From: Tenrec ecaudatus
Lineage: Eukaryota; Chordata; Mammalia; Afrosoricida; Tenrecidae
DNA: 64,000 nucleotides
Direction of reading: 5' to 3'
NCBI RefSeq assembly: GCF_050624435.1
Contig: NC_134541.1
Coordinates: 100,994,805-101,058,804, forward strand
Position numbers and translations under genes: made by a program. Shown piece after piece: positions 1-10,206 of the stretch. Each line of letters starts with the position of its first letter. Position 1 is the first letter of the stretch. Under the pieces are notes generated by a model that ran no database searches, was not told the DNA's origin, and saw nothing but the letters and a program-made list of their open reading frames with translations.

Positions 1-177
1 GAGGCTGTTCAGAAATAACTGTCCTTTCAAAGGCCGGCTTTGTGATGGTGCCTTCAGACCAAGCCCGGCTTCCAACAGCACATGCTCAAGGGCTTGCACA
101 TGGAATGACAGTTGACCGGGCTTTGCTCAAAAACAATCCACAATGGGAAACACGTCTGTTGAAAACATCTTCCAGCA

Positions 178-619
178 CAAGAGAGGAGGGGAGAGGGGAG
201 GGGAGGGAGGGGAGGAGATGAGAGGGGAGGAGAGGGAAGAGGAGAGGGGAGGAGAGGAGAGGAGAGGGGAGGGGAGGAGAGGAGAGGGGAGAGGGGAGGG
301 AAGAGGGGAGGGGAGGGAAGGGGAGGGAAGGGAGGGGAGGGGAAGAGAGGAGAGGAGAGGGGAGAGGGGAGGGAAGAGGGGAGGGGAGGGGAGGGAAGGG
401 AGGGGAGGGGAAGAGAGGAGAGGAGAGGAGAGAGGAGGGGAAGGGAGGGGAGAGGGGAGGGGAGGAGAGGAGAGAAGAGGGGAGGGGAGAGGGAAGGAGA
501 GGAGAGGAGAAGGGAGGGGAGAGGGGAGGAGAGGAGAGGAGAAGGGAGGAGAGGAGAGGAGAAGAGAGGAGAGGAGAGGGGAGGAGAGGGGGAAGGAGAG
601 GGGGGAGAGGAGAGGAGAG
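178..619. repeat. Long polypurine (GGGGA/GGAGA)n tract
   Basis: About 440 bp in which the + strand is almost entirely G and A, built from irregular GGGGAGG, AGAGG and GGGAAG units. Long stop-free frames on both strands (Glu/Gly/Arg one way, Ser/Pro/Leu the other) are products of composition. Mirror-symmetric purine runs like this can form triplex DNA, and the G-runs could form quadruplexes; this is known chemistry, not shown here. Confidence 0.95.
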
Positions 620-789
620 GCACCATGAGGGCAGAGCATCAGAGGCCTGACATTGGCAGGGCAGACACACAGCATGGCCCGGCAATGCAGAGGAAATCCT
701 AATGTGGCCTGTGGGCCTTCATGACTCAGAATGTAGCAATACTGCTTCACCACCCTAACAGAATGTCCTGCACCAAGGTCAGGCGGAAC

Positions 790-839
790 GGGGGTGGGGG
801 TGGGGGTAGGGGGGTGGGGGGCGGTGGGCGGCGGGGGGA
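790..839 (+). repeat. G-run cluster (potential G-quadruplex)
   Basis: A stretch of G-runs of 3-6 bases separated by single T, A or C bases, with far more than the four runs needed for an intramolecular quadruplex. It lies between the polypurine tract and the RPS21 retrocopy. The flanks 620-789 and 840-944 hold nothing I recognise. Confidence 0.7.
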
Positions 840-944
840 AGAGGAAGTATGTGGGAATTCGCTGGAATTTCTGCTCAATTTTCCCCTAAGCCCAGATCTG
901 ATAAAAAACAGAACATTTGTTTAGAAAAGACTAGAAGAGCCTCT

Positions 945-1345
945 CACTCGCACTCGCACGCTGCGTGGTTTCCCGACTTGCAGGAGATGGTGAGTTCTCG
1001 GACCTGTGCGTGCTGTGGAAATGGCCCGCCAGCAACCTCACCATCCCCACGAACCTGGCCTAGCTTGACCAGGTTCAACGGCCAGTTTAAGGCCTACACT
1101 ATCTGCAGGATCAGCCACAGGATGGGTGAGCCCAACGATTCCCCTCCCTCCCCCCACTGGCCAAGGCGGACCGCATCCTCCTTTCCAAGAACTTCTGATG
1201 GAAGGGGGCGGGGCGGGGAGTACTTAATGGAAAGCATGAAGCCCTGACTGTGCTGGCTCCTGAGGGTCCTGGGTGTGGAGTGAGTCATAAATAAAGGGTG
1301 ACACCCCACCCCCCGTATAAAAGAAAAGAAAGAATAAAATCAGAA
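945..1345 (+). pseudogene. RPS21P: RPS21 processed pseudogene
   Basis: This is an intronless retrocopy of the mRNA for the small-subunit ribosomal protein RPS21. Recognisable blocks in order are the N-terminal coding region from a former start at 978 (ATG now TTG), RFNGQFK at 1071-1091, MGE..DS near 1120-1140, LAKAD at 1157-1171 and SKNF-stop ending at 1198. The blocks lie in different frames, and about 30 nt are missing against the usual 83-codon gene, so it cannot encode the protein. Downstream, GTCATAAATAAA (signal AATAAA at 1290-1295) resembles the short RPS21 3'UTR, and an A-rich stretch at 1317-1340 is probably the decayed poly(A) tail. Lost start, frameshifts, no introns and an A-tail point to LINE-mediated retroposition. 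Confidence 0.8.
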
Positions 1346-1524
1346 CCTGGCGGGAGGCGGGAGGTATCATCGCGATACATCGGTTCTGTCCCCACCTCGT
1401 CACCACTGGCAACTTTGAAGCTGGGCAGCAACAACTTGGGGATTTATTATACCATCGGCCCGTCTGCGTGTGTTGTGATCACCCAGGGTGACAGATGTAA
1501 CGTGCGAAAGAGACGCTCTCACTA

Positions 1525-1815
1525 AGTGTTGTCGTTGTCGCGAGGGGCCGTGGTGTCTGCTTCAACCCACAGTACCCTGAGTACTCAGAACGGCGCTCTC
1601 CTGCCCGCACCTCCTCCCCAGTCACAGCCGCAGTGCCACCGACCCTCAGCTTCATCAAACATGGCTTTCTTCTTCAAGCACTGGTCCCTCCTGAAAACAT
1701 TCAGAGTCTTGCCATCCTTCCCCCTAAGAAGCACTCGGATCTGATCATTTACACAGCGGTCCACGATATACTGGTATTCTTTGCTGGCACCGTGAGTTCA
1801 AGGAACCACGTCTTC
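1525..1815 (-). mobile_element. RTE LINE 3' fragment
   Basis: Read on the minus strand this matches the C-terminal ORF and tail of the RTE copies elsewhere in the window. The blocks around 1655-1705 correspond to the 'catgatg..cttctccagg.actgg' and 'ctcctga' stretches shared by the copies at 8098 and 26522. The tail is degenerate. Stretch 1346-1524 is unrecognised. Confidence 0.55.
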
Positions 1816-2139
1816 TTTGGCCTTCCTTGTCCATTGTCCCGTGTTCACAATGGCAAATGAGGCCGCTGAAAATCCACTTAGCAATGAAAGCTTCTGTGGG
1901 CAAAGGAAAGAGAAGAAGGTAGGGAGTGAGGAGGGGACACTGGAAACGTCAGCGGTTTGGGTCCTTGGTCCTGAGGAGAGTCTGGGCCTTGGTCCTAGGT
2001 GGGCCGTCCGTGGCAGGTTTTCAGCGGGCACCCGGGCGGGTCTGCAGAGTTGAGAGTGGCGTGTAGGGATGATTTTGGCACGTTGCTAGTCGCGACCAAA
2101 GTTAGGAAACCAGAAAGAAAGGACACCCTCAGTACATCT

Positions 2140-3796
2140 TAAGCTGAAACACTAAAAACCCTTCCAGCCTCAAATTGCAATATTGAAAGATTTTATGGGC
2201 ATAAAATGAATGATGCAGGAAGCTTCAAAAATAAAAATAAATACAAAGATAGGAAGGCTACACAGAGACTAAAAGAGCTATTACCAAAAAGAGCTAGACA
2301 ACATCCCACCATTTCAGGCGGTAGCATATGAGCAAGAACCAATGGTGTTTAAGGGTGAAGTCCAAGCTGCGCTAAAAAGCATTTGCTCAAAAGGGGCTCA
2401 GGAATTGATGGGCTATCAATTGAAATGTTTTAAATAGCTGATAAGCACTGGACGCGCTCACTTGTCTATGCCAGGACATTTGGATAACTGACTGGAAGAG
2501 ACCCCATTTGTGCCCATTCCAGAGAAAGGTGACCCAACAGGGTGCTCAAATTATAGAACAAAATCATTGATATCACATTCGAGTAAAATCTGCTGAAGGT
2601 CATCCAACAATGGCTCAGCAGCACATTGACAGGAAGCTGCCAGAGGTTCGGGCCGGATTCGGAAGGGGACGTGGAACAAGGAATATCATTGCTGATGTCC
2701 GAGGGATCCTGGCTGAAAGCAAGGAACACCAGCAAGATGCTTACTTGCGTTTTGTTGACTGTGCCAAGACATTCAATTGTATGGATCATAGCAAACTATG
2801 GATAGCCTCAAGAAGAAGTGGAATTCCCAAACGCTTCATATTGCTCATGTGGAACCTGTTCATGGCAGTCAGTCGTGCGAACAGATCAAGGGAATACTGC
2901 ATAGCTTAGAATCAGGGAAGCTGTGTGTCAGGGTTGCATCCTCTCACCATACTTGGACAATCTGTATGCTGAGCACATCATAAGAGAAACTGGATTCTAT
3001 GGAGAAGAAGGTGACATCAGGACTGGAGGAAGACTTATTAACAACCTGTGATATGCAGATGAGACAGCCTTGCTTGCTGAAAGGGAGGAGGAATTGTATC
3101 ACTTACTGATGAAGATCAAGGATTGTAGCTTTCAGGATGGATTACAATTTAATGCAAGGAAGCCCCACATCCTTTGAACTGGACCGATAGGTAACACCAC
3201 GTTCAATGGAGAAAAGGTTGACATTGTCAAGGATTTCATCTTGCTTGGATCCACAAGCAGTGCTCATAGAAACAGATCAAACAATACATTACATTGGGTG
3301 AATCTGCTGCACAAGATCTCTTTAAGGTGTTGAAAAGCAAGGATGTTACTTTGAGGACTGAGGTGTGCCTGACCCAAGCCATGGTACTCTCCATTGCCGC
3401 CTGTGCCTCTGAAAGATGGGCACCGAACAAGGACGGCTGCAGGAGGATGGATGCATCCGAATGGCAGGTGCTGCTGAAGACTGTCCAAAGCACCCCGGAC
3501 ATCCCAAAGAACACACACATCTGTCTTGGAAGAAGCCAGGCCAGGATGATGAGACTGTCTCATGGACTTTGGACATGGTGTCAGGGGAGGCCAGTCCCTG
3601 GAGAAGGACATCATGCTTGGTAAAGGAGAAGGGGCGGTGAAAAAGAGGAAGGCCCTCAACCATTGACACACGGCTGCGACGACGGGTTGAAGCAGTAGGA
3701 CAATTGTGAGGGTGGCGCGGGGACGGGCAGTGTTTCATTTCCTTGTACGTAGGCGCCCCGACTTGGAACCGACTCGATGGCATCTAACAACCACAC
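2140..3796 (+). mobile_element. Long degenerate RTE-clade LINE (reverse transcriptase part)
   Basis: The longest RTE copy here, about 1.65 kb, 5' truncated. Reading frames interrupted by stops still show reverse-transcriptase landmarks: GRGTR.IIADVRGILAES near 2665-2720, FVDCAKTFN..DH near 2754-2790, QGCILSP-like at 2930-2950, and a YADET box (family YADDT) near 3053 preceded by an in-frame TGA. Further on come VKDFILLGSTSS near 3225-3255 and the C-terminal segment. The 3' end (3753-3790) is GGAACCGACTCGATGGCATC followed by TAACAAC, the tail shared with the AfroSINEs. The dead YADD box and frameshifts make it inactive. Confidence 0.85.
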
Positions 3797-3839
3797 CGAT
3801 CTTTGCAGATGCGTGTTGACAGGACAAGAAAGCACAGCG

Positions 3840-3905
3840 CTTGGGTTGGGTTCGAACTGCCACCTTTAGGTTCGCTGTAAAGCACATATTTTTTGTACCA
3901 CCTAG
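3840..3905 (-). mobile_element. AfroSINE fragment
   Basis: The minus strand shows part of the tRNA-derived head, including 'ggcagttcgaaccc', a B-box-like stretch. Only the head part survives. Confidence 0.5.
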
Positions 3906-4519
3906 CGTCCTTCTCCATGCCGCTGGAGCAGGTCTTGACGGAGCGGCAGATGTGGAGGCCAAGAGGCAAGCTGGCAGACTACTGCCACTGTCCAGGCTGC
4001 AGTGCTGGGGCCCGCTCTGGGGCTGGGGCAGGGGCAGCAGCAAGCAGAGAGAAGCCAGATGTTGGTGGAGCTTCCCCTCCTTCGGCCTGGAGCCTAGGGC
4101 TGGCATCTCTGAAGTCTGGTATTTCCGGGTTACCAGCGGAATGGACTTATCTGGCCCATCACCGAGAGCAGCGTTTCTCCAGGCCTGTGGGATCCAGCCA
4201 GGCTCATCCTTCCAGAGAACTTCTGTTGGGTTGAGTTGGAAGGGTGGGCGGCGCATGCCATCCCACTAGTCTTGGCACATTTGGGGGCAGAAGTGCCCAG
4301 GACACTGCCAACCTGACCTCATCATCTCTTAGACCCAAGGTCACAGGCCTTGCCTCTGAGTTTCTGTAATCTTCCAATTTCGGAGACACGATGTTCTATT
4401 TAGCTTTTGGTTTCATACAAACAGATGGCTATCATTCTATAAATAGAAGGCACTGGCCACACCATTGCTAAAGGCTTTGTGAGCCGGCCTTTTTTCCTCT
4501 AACCCCAGGCTCTGCCCTT
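3906..4519. other. No recognised feature
   Basis: Single-copy-looking sequence. The longer open frames through it show no domain or codon bias I recognise. Confidence 0.5.
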
Positions 4520-4691
4520 GCTCTGCCTCGCCCTCCTCCCTCCTCCCCTCCTTGCTCCTCCCCTTCCTCTGGCCTCCTGCTCTGGTCTCCCTCCAGCTTC
4601 TCGCCCTCACTCCTTGCAGATTCAGGGCTTCCTCCTCCTGTCCTCCCTCCCTCCCTCCTTCCCTCCCTCCCTCCCTCCCTTCCTCCTTCTC
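4520..4691. repeat. Pyrimidine-rich tract with (CCCT)n core
   Basis: C/T-rich run, most regular at about 4640-4685 where CCCTCCCTCC units repeat. The minus strand is polypurine. Confidence 0.85.
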
Positions 4692-4693
4692 CA

Positions 4694-4866
4694 AGGAACC
4701 CCTTGGTGGCACCAACGGTTAAGCCCTCCAAGAGCTACTGATCAGAAGTTTGAACCCACTCCCAGGGGCCGTGGAGGAAATGCCTAGTCACCCACCTCTG
4801 AAAGACCAGCCCTTGAAAAACCTCCTGACACACATGGGTCACAGAGATTGGAATCACATGGATGAC
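4694..4866 (+). mobile_element. AfroSINE
   Basis: Begins 'aaggaaccccttggtggca' (the family's GGAGCCCTGGTGGC head) and runs through 'agaagtttgaaccc' to a diverged 3' end near 'ttggaatcacatggatgac'. Confidence 0.75.
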
Positions 4867-5884
4867 ACCGGCTTGCTTTTCAAATTTCCTTTGTTCCCTC
4901 CCCCACCCCCTACTTCTTCTGTGTGCCCCACACCTCACACCCACCCGGGGTATTCTTGACCCTCCCAGGCCCTGGGCTTTCAGGCCTTAGGCTGGGGCAG
5001 GGGTCTGCATACTGTGGAGGCCAGGGCCCAGGGAAAGCTCTTGACATCTCCTTTCCCTTATGTTACCTCCCCCCGCCCCACCCCTCATGGGTCAGGCCTG
5101 ACCTGGAAGCCAGAAGCAGAGCTGTGCCCATGCCCATCCCTCTGCCCCTCTCACAAGTAGTGGCCCTTGTCCTGTCTGCGCAGAGTATGCCTGCGTTACG
5201 TGGTGTGCATGGCCCTGGACTCTGTGGACAAAGGCTCCGTCACCACCTGTCCCTCAAGGCCATGCTGTGTAACAAGCCAGGGTAAAGCAGCCATCCTCTC
5301 CGTGCTGAGGGTGCCAAGCTTCCACGGTGGGTGCCCCTGCCCTCAGAGCCCCGGGGGACCTGCTTCCTGCACCCCTCGGCAGGCTGACCAGCTCCTGGAA
5401 GAGAGAAGGATGTCTCCCGGCATTGCTCCCGCTTCCTGACGGGACCCTGGATCACAAATGCTTCACACCCAAGGGGACAAGGCCGGGGGTGCTGGCCACG
5501 CACCACCCCCACACCGCTGCCCAAGTTCCTGAAAAAGGTGCGTGTGCTTCGGGAAGTGACTTGGCTAAGGGTTTCTGGAACCTGAGAGCGCCCACAGTCC
5601 AGGCCAGCAATCACACTTCTCGGAACTTCCCCTAAGAAAGTAATCCCACGGCGGGGCGGGACCGGGAAGCACCGAGCATGGCTGAACCCAGTACAGTGAC
5701 ACTGAGAGGCGGGGTGGGGGAGGGGGATGATGAAAAATGCTGTACCCACTGTGACAGCCACTCAGCAAGTGCCATGAGCACGGTCTGGTCTTGTGGTTCG
5801 AGTCCTCTGATCCCCTGCAATGGACTCACAGCCTGTCTGTCGCGGCCCAATGGGGCAGTCCATGGCAGGCAGTTTCCGGCCCCT
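4867..5884. other. No recognised feature
   Basis: GC-moderate, C-rich sequence with no gene, RNA or repeat that I could name. Overlapping open frames on both strands look random. Confidence 0.5.
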
Positions 5885-6068
5885 CCCATGAACATGTCCC
5901 AGGTCCATGAGATGAAGCCTCACTATCCTGGTTTGTAAGGATCATTCTGACGCCTTCTTCCGAGAGCGATTTGTTCATTCCTCTGACAGCCTATGGCCTA
6001 GGCACCATTTTTCACCGATGTCATAATTCAAAGGACTCAGTTCTTCCTTGGCCTTTTTATTTTTCACT
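5885..6068 (-). mobile_element. RTE LINE fragment
   Basis: The minus-strand match to the RTE C-terminal coding region includes 'gaacatgtcccagg..catgagatgaag' and 'ataattcaaaggactcagttcttcc', both present in diverged form in other minus-strand copies. Confidence 0.65.
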
Positions 6069-7200
6069 GCATAGGAAAATCTGCTGCAAAAGACATCTTT
6101 ATTTATTTTTTAAAATTGTTTTTGGGGGGTGTTATTTATTTATTTAAATAAATCATTTTATTGGGAGCTCTTATAACAATCCATGCATCAATTGTATCAA
6201 GCACTTTTGTACATATGTTGTCATCATTTTCAAAACATTTTCTTTCTACTTGAGCCCTTGATATCAGCTCTTCTTTTTCCCCCTCCCTCATGAACCTTCA
6301 ATAATTTATAAATTATTTTTTCATATTTTACTCCATCTGCTGACTCCCTTTACCTATGCTTCTGTTGTTCATCCCCTGGGGTGGGGGGAGGTTGTACATC
6401 GATCATTGTGATTGGTTTCCTTTCTCCCCCCCTCCCCTCACCTTCCCTCTCCCCTCATGGTATCACTACTCTCAATATTGGTCCTAAGGGGTTTATCTGT
6501 CCTGCATTCTATGTGTCAAAAGCTCTTCTCTGTACATCATCTAGCCAGATTTGTAAGGTAGAGCTGGGGACATGATAGTGGGGGGGGGGGTTGGTGAAGC
6601 ATTAAAGAACTAGAGGAATGTTGTGTGTTGTGTTGGTGCTATACTGCACCCTGGTTGGCTCATCCATTCCTTGTGACCCTTCTGTGAGGGGATGTCCAAT
6701 TGTCTACAGATGGGCTTTGGGTCCATTCTGAGCCCCCTTGTTCACATCAAAATGGTTGTTTGTTTTGAGTCTTCTGATGCCTGATACCTGATCCTGATAC
6801 CTTGTGATCACACAGACTGGTGTGCTTCTTCCATGTGGACTTAGTTACTTCCCTGCTAGATGGCTGCTTGTTTAACTTCAAGCCTCTAAGACCCCAGATG
6901 CTAGATCTTGTAATAGCTGGGCACCATCAGCTTTCTTCACGACATTAGCTTATGCACCCATTTTGTCTTCAGAGTTTGTGTCGAGAAGGTGAGCATCACA
7001 GAATGCCAGGTTATTAGAACAAGGTATTCTTGCATTGAGGAAGAACTTGAGTAGAGGCCCAATGTCCGCAAAAGACATCTTTAAAGTGTTAATAAAAATT
7101 ATTTTTAAAATGCCACAAATATCACCTGAGGGATAAGGTGTGCCAAACCCAAGCCATGATATTTTCAGTCACCTCAGATGCGTGGGAAAGCTGAACAGTG
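6069..7200 (+). mobile_element. RTE LINE fragment split by an L1
   Basis: Two arms, 6069-6101 and 7084-7200, read continuously as the RTE segment 'aaatctgctgcaaaagac..tttaaagtgtt' through 'ccaaacccaagccatgatattttcagtc'. The same segment occurs at 3300-3400. A minus-strand L1 sits between them. Confidence 0.8.
6102..7067 (-). mobile_element. L1 3'UTR copy with exact 16-bp target duplication
   Basis: A 5'-truncated L1 insertion, minus strand. The poly(T) side is at 6102 and the body contains the afrotherian-type L1 3'UTR ('ggggaggttgtac', 'ctagccagatttgtaa', 'cttccatgtgg', 'agaccccagatgctagatc'). The target duplication GCAAAAGACATCTTTA is identical at 6086-6101 and 7068-7083. An exact 16-bp duplication and low divergence from the copy at 10207 suggest a fairly recent event. 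Confidence 0.9.
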
Positions 7201-8090
7201 AATTAACCATATGACCTAGCAATCCTACTCCCAGATATAAACCTAGAAGACATGAGGGCAGGGAATGAGACACTGTGAGCCAGAGTTCCGGACAACATCA
7301 TTCACAGTAGCCAAAGTGAGCGATGGACACTCCTAGTGCCCATCAACCGAGGAATGGAGGGCCCACGTGTGGTGAGCCCAGACAATGGGGCTGCTAAATC
7401 TCTGATGCACGCGGCGACAGGCGTGTCGGTCTGAGACCAGTAAGTCCTTCACCAAAGGATGGCTGTGGGGGGAGGCTCACAGCCATCCTCCCAGTTGCCA
7501 GACTGCAGTGGGCCCCACTTCTTGCTGTTAAAAACAATGGACGCCTGCAGACATCTATCTGGTTCCAGTAGGTAGGGTTTACACCCTACTGATAATGGTT
7601 CCTATGGAGATCTAAGGAATAGGTCAAAGTTAAGCCGCCATCCTAAACCTAGGATCTGCCCATCTTGTCACATGTATAACCCCAATCCCTCCCCTTCCTA
7701 TTGCGTGTATATCCCTAGACCACCCCCCTCTCATTACTGTATTACCTATAGGACAGCCCCTTCCAGTGACGTATGTCCTCACCTGTAATTGGGGGGCTTG
7801 CACGTCCCCAGAGAATATAAAAGGCCTGGGCTAGCATTAAATCTCTCTCTCTCTCCCTCCATGTGGACCATTATGTGGGGCAGAGGTGAGCATGCTACCA
7901 TGAATGGTGTCTGACTCCATTTATTTCAATACTTCTATCTCTCATGCTCTCTATAACTTTACTATGATCTTTACTTATTATCACTGTACAATTGCGCCTA
8001 CCAGACCCGTAATGATGTGTTAGGGGCTGGCTTCTCCTGACAGACGGCTACTGCACGATCCCACTTATGAAATACCTACTATAGGCAAGT
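7195..8090 (+). mobile_element. Old L1M-type 3' region interrupted by an LTR
   Basis: Left arm 7195-7463 has 'atgacctagcaatcctactcccagatataa' and 'cattcacagtagccaaa..tggacactcctagtgcccatcaac', classic mammalian L1 3' sequence. Right arm 8043-8090 ('tgcacgatcccacttatgaaatacct') continues the same element after the LTR. Confidence 0.75.
7464..8042 (+). mobile_element. Solo LTR, family A copy 1
   Basis: A 579-bp solo LTR with TG..CA ends (TGTGGGGGG.. to ..CTGACA), flanked by 6-bp near-duplicates GATGGC (7458-7463) and GACGGC (8043-8048). Inside are a TATA-like AATATAAAAGGCC near 7815-7830 and a poly(A) signal ATTAAA about 25 bp further on, then a CT-rich stretch, the usual U3-R-U5 order. Homologous to the LTRs at 21952 and 23975. 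A 6-bp duplication is typical of class II (ERVK/IAP-like) elements. No internal viral genes are attached. Confidence 0.85.
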
Positions 8091-8097
8091 GCGTAGC

Positions 8098-8800
8098 TGT
8101 TGTTTGCAGGTGCCACCGAACTGGTTCCGGCTCAGTGATCCTGGGTACCACAGAAGGAAACCCCGCCCGGTCCTGTGCCACGCTCGCCCCGGTTCTTACG
8201 TTGGAGCCCGTTGTGGCCGTCATGGTGCCCGTCCATCTTGTCAAGGGCCTTCCTCTCTCTTCTTGGTTGCTCCACGTTACCGAGCATGATGACCTTCTGC
8301 AGGGTGAGTCTCTCTCCTGACATGTCTGAGGACCTGAGGCAAAGTGTCGCTATCCTTGCCTCTAAGGAGCATTCTGGCTGTCTTTGCAAGACAGATCTGT
8401 GTGTTCTTTTGACAGTTCAGGGTACTTTTAATAATCTTCTCCCGCACCATCGTTCAAAATGCATGGATGCTTCTTCGGTCTTCCTGATTCAGTGTCCAAC
8501 TTTCACGGGCACAGGAGGCGAGTGAAAATACCATGGCTAGAGCCAGGCGCAACTTAGTCCTCAAAGTAACCTCCTTGCTTTTCAGCACCGTTCAGAGGTC
8601 TTGCGCAGCAGACTTGTGTCCTTTGGTCTCTTGACTGCTGCTTCCATGAGCATTGATTGTGGGTCCAAACAAAATGAAATCCTTGACAATGTTAACCTTC
8701 TCCATTGACCATGATGTTACCCACTGGTGTGCTTGGGAGGATTTGGGTTTCCTTGACATTGGGTTGTAATCCATGCTGAAGGCTGCAATCCGTTATCTTC
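8098..8800 (-). mobile_element. RTE LINE 3' portion
   Basis: The minus-strand 3' end is at about 8098 (tail 'ttgtttgcaggtgcc..gaactggttccggctcag'). The C-terminal ORF runs upward and includes 'gaaatccttgacaatgttaaccttctccattga' near 8675-8705, the complement of the VKDF region of the copy at 2140. Frames are broken. Confidence 0.8.
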
Positions 8801-9198
8801 ATCAACAAGGGCCTCAAGTCCTTCTTTGGGTCTAGTTACCAAAAAAAGGTTACCAGAGGTCGAAAGGAGAGGGCATTCCCCTGATAGGAATGGACTCAGA
8901 GGCGCCTGGTTAGAGTTTTGGGAATGGGCACCGAGCTTTCTCTTGGCGCGGTGGAGTTGTTGGGAACTGAGTGGCGATGGTTGTACAGCAGGGGAGGCGA
9001 CTAAGGGGACTACACCCTGCACTGAAAAGTGCCTCAAAGGGTCCAATTTCCCTACCTTGTTTCATACGCGAAAAAACAAAGCTAACTTAATGGCATTTTG
9101 AATGATTTTCATCAAAATGGGAGGTACTGATAATGGAGCACCAAGCTGGAAAGATCACTGCCCCCACACTAGGTGGTTGGGTGCGGTGGGATACTAGG

Positions 9199-9199
<1 letters not shown>
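8801..9199. other. No recognised feature
   Basis: No repeat or coding signature recognised before the CT microsatellite. Confidence 0.5.

Positions 9200-9247
<48 letters not shown>
9200..9247. repeat. (TC)n microsatellite
   Basis: Near-perfect CT dinucleotide run with a single break (CCTCTC) near 9231. Confidence 0.95.
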
Positions 9248-9743
9248 ACTCTGGGTGTCAGCCTGCTCCGTCTCAGCAAGGGAGTCTCAGGATGACTCCA
9301 TGGATTTCTGCAGGCTCAGGGTAGGACGTGTGGACGAAAACCAGGAAGCTGCAAAGCTCCCTGGGAGTGGCGCTGTCCTCTCCACTGGGAGCAGGGTTGG
9401 GGGTCTGATGATTTGCCTTTGCTCACCCCTTAAACAGTGCCACCGTCTCTCCTGGAGAAGTTTTCTAGAAGGTTTTGAAGGCCTTTGCTTTGTGGCAAAA
9501 GTGGAGGAGCAATATCAAATATTCCAGAGTCATTGTCACAAGTCTTCCACGGGCCATCCTCCTCTTCAGGGAGCAGTTCCAGCTCGGGGTGGGGGCGGCT
9601 TTGGGTGAGCCGTTCTCCGTGTCAGGGCTTTCCGGGTCTGTGAGCACTATTCCCCCCCTGGGACACAGGATCATCGTCATATAATTGAAGCTCAAGGTTA
9701 GGAAATTCCTATACTCAAGTACAGGAAGCTATACTTAGTACAA
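9248..9743. other. No recognised feature
   Basis: Nothing recognised. Open frames of about 70-117 codons show no family resemblance. Confidence 0.5.
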
Positions 9744-9933
9744 AGGAGCCCTGGTGACATCGTAGGTGACATGTTAGGCTGCTAACCACAAGGTCAGCAG
9801 TTCAAAACCACCCGCTGGCTGCTCCACAAGAGAAAGATGAGGCTTTCTGCTCCTGTAAAGAGCTACAGTCTTGGAAACCCACAAGATAGTTCTATTTTGT
9901 TCTGTGAATCAGAATCGACTTGATGTCTACCCA
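9744..9933 (+). mobile_element. AfroSINE, near full length
   Basis: Head 'aaggagccctggtgacatcg', B-box region 'cagcagttcaaaacc', body 'agatgaggctttctgctcctgtaaagag', tail 'aatcagaatcgacttgatgtc'. Confidence 0.9.
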
Positions 9934-10206
9934 GGACCATAGAACCAGGTTGAGTGCCCCCTTAGGTTCCCTGTAATTACTGTCCAGCATCCTTCCTGGT
10001 GTGACGTTGCTGCTCCCACTGAGCTGCCCCACCCGCCAGCAGAAAGGCCACGCCTCCTCTGGTCTTAGCTTGCTCTTACAGGGAGGTTCTCCGCTCATGC
10101 CCGGGCGGCCTGAGGGTGGGTCAATGTTGGATGGCACTAAATTCTACTTTTTGTCCTATTGAGGCTTTTCTCTCTTTTACGTGGTTATTATTTAAGGTTC
10201 TTTATG

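Noticed and set aside
54..753. Ser/Pro/Leu-rich and Gly/Glu/Arg-rich open frames
   Set aside because: Direct translation of the polypurine/polypyrimidine tract.
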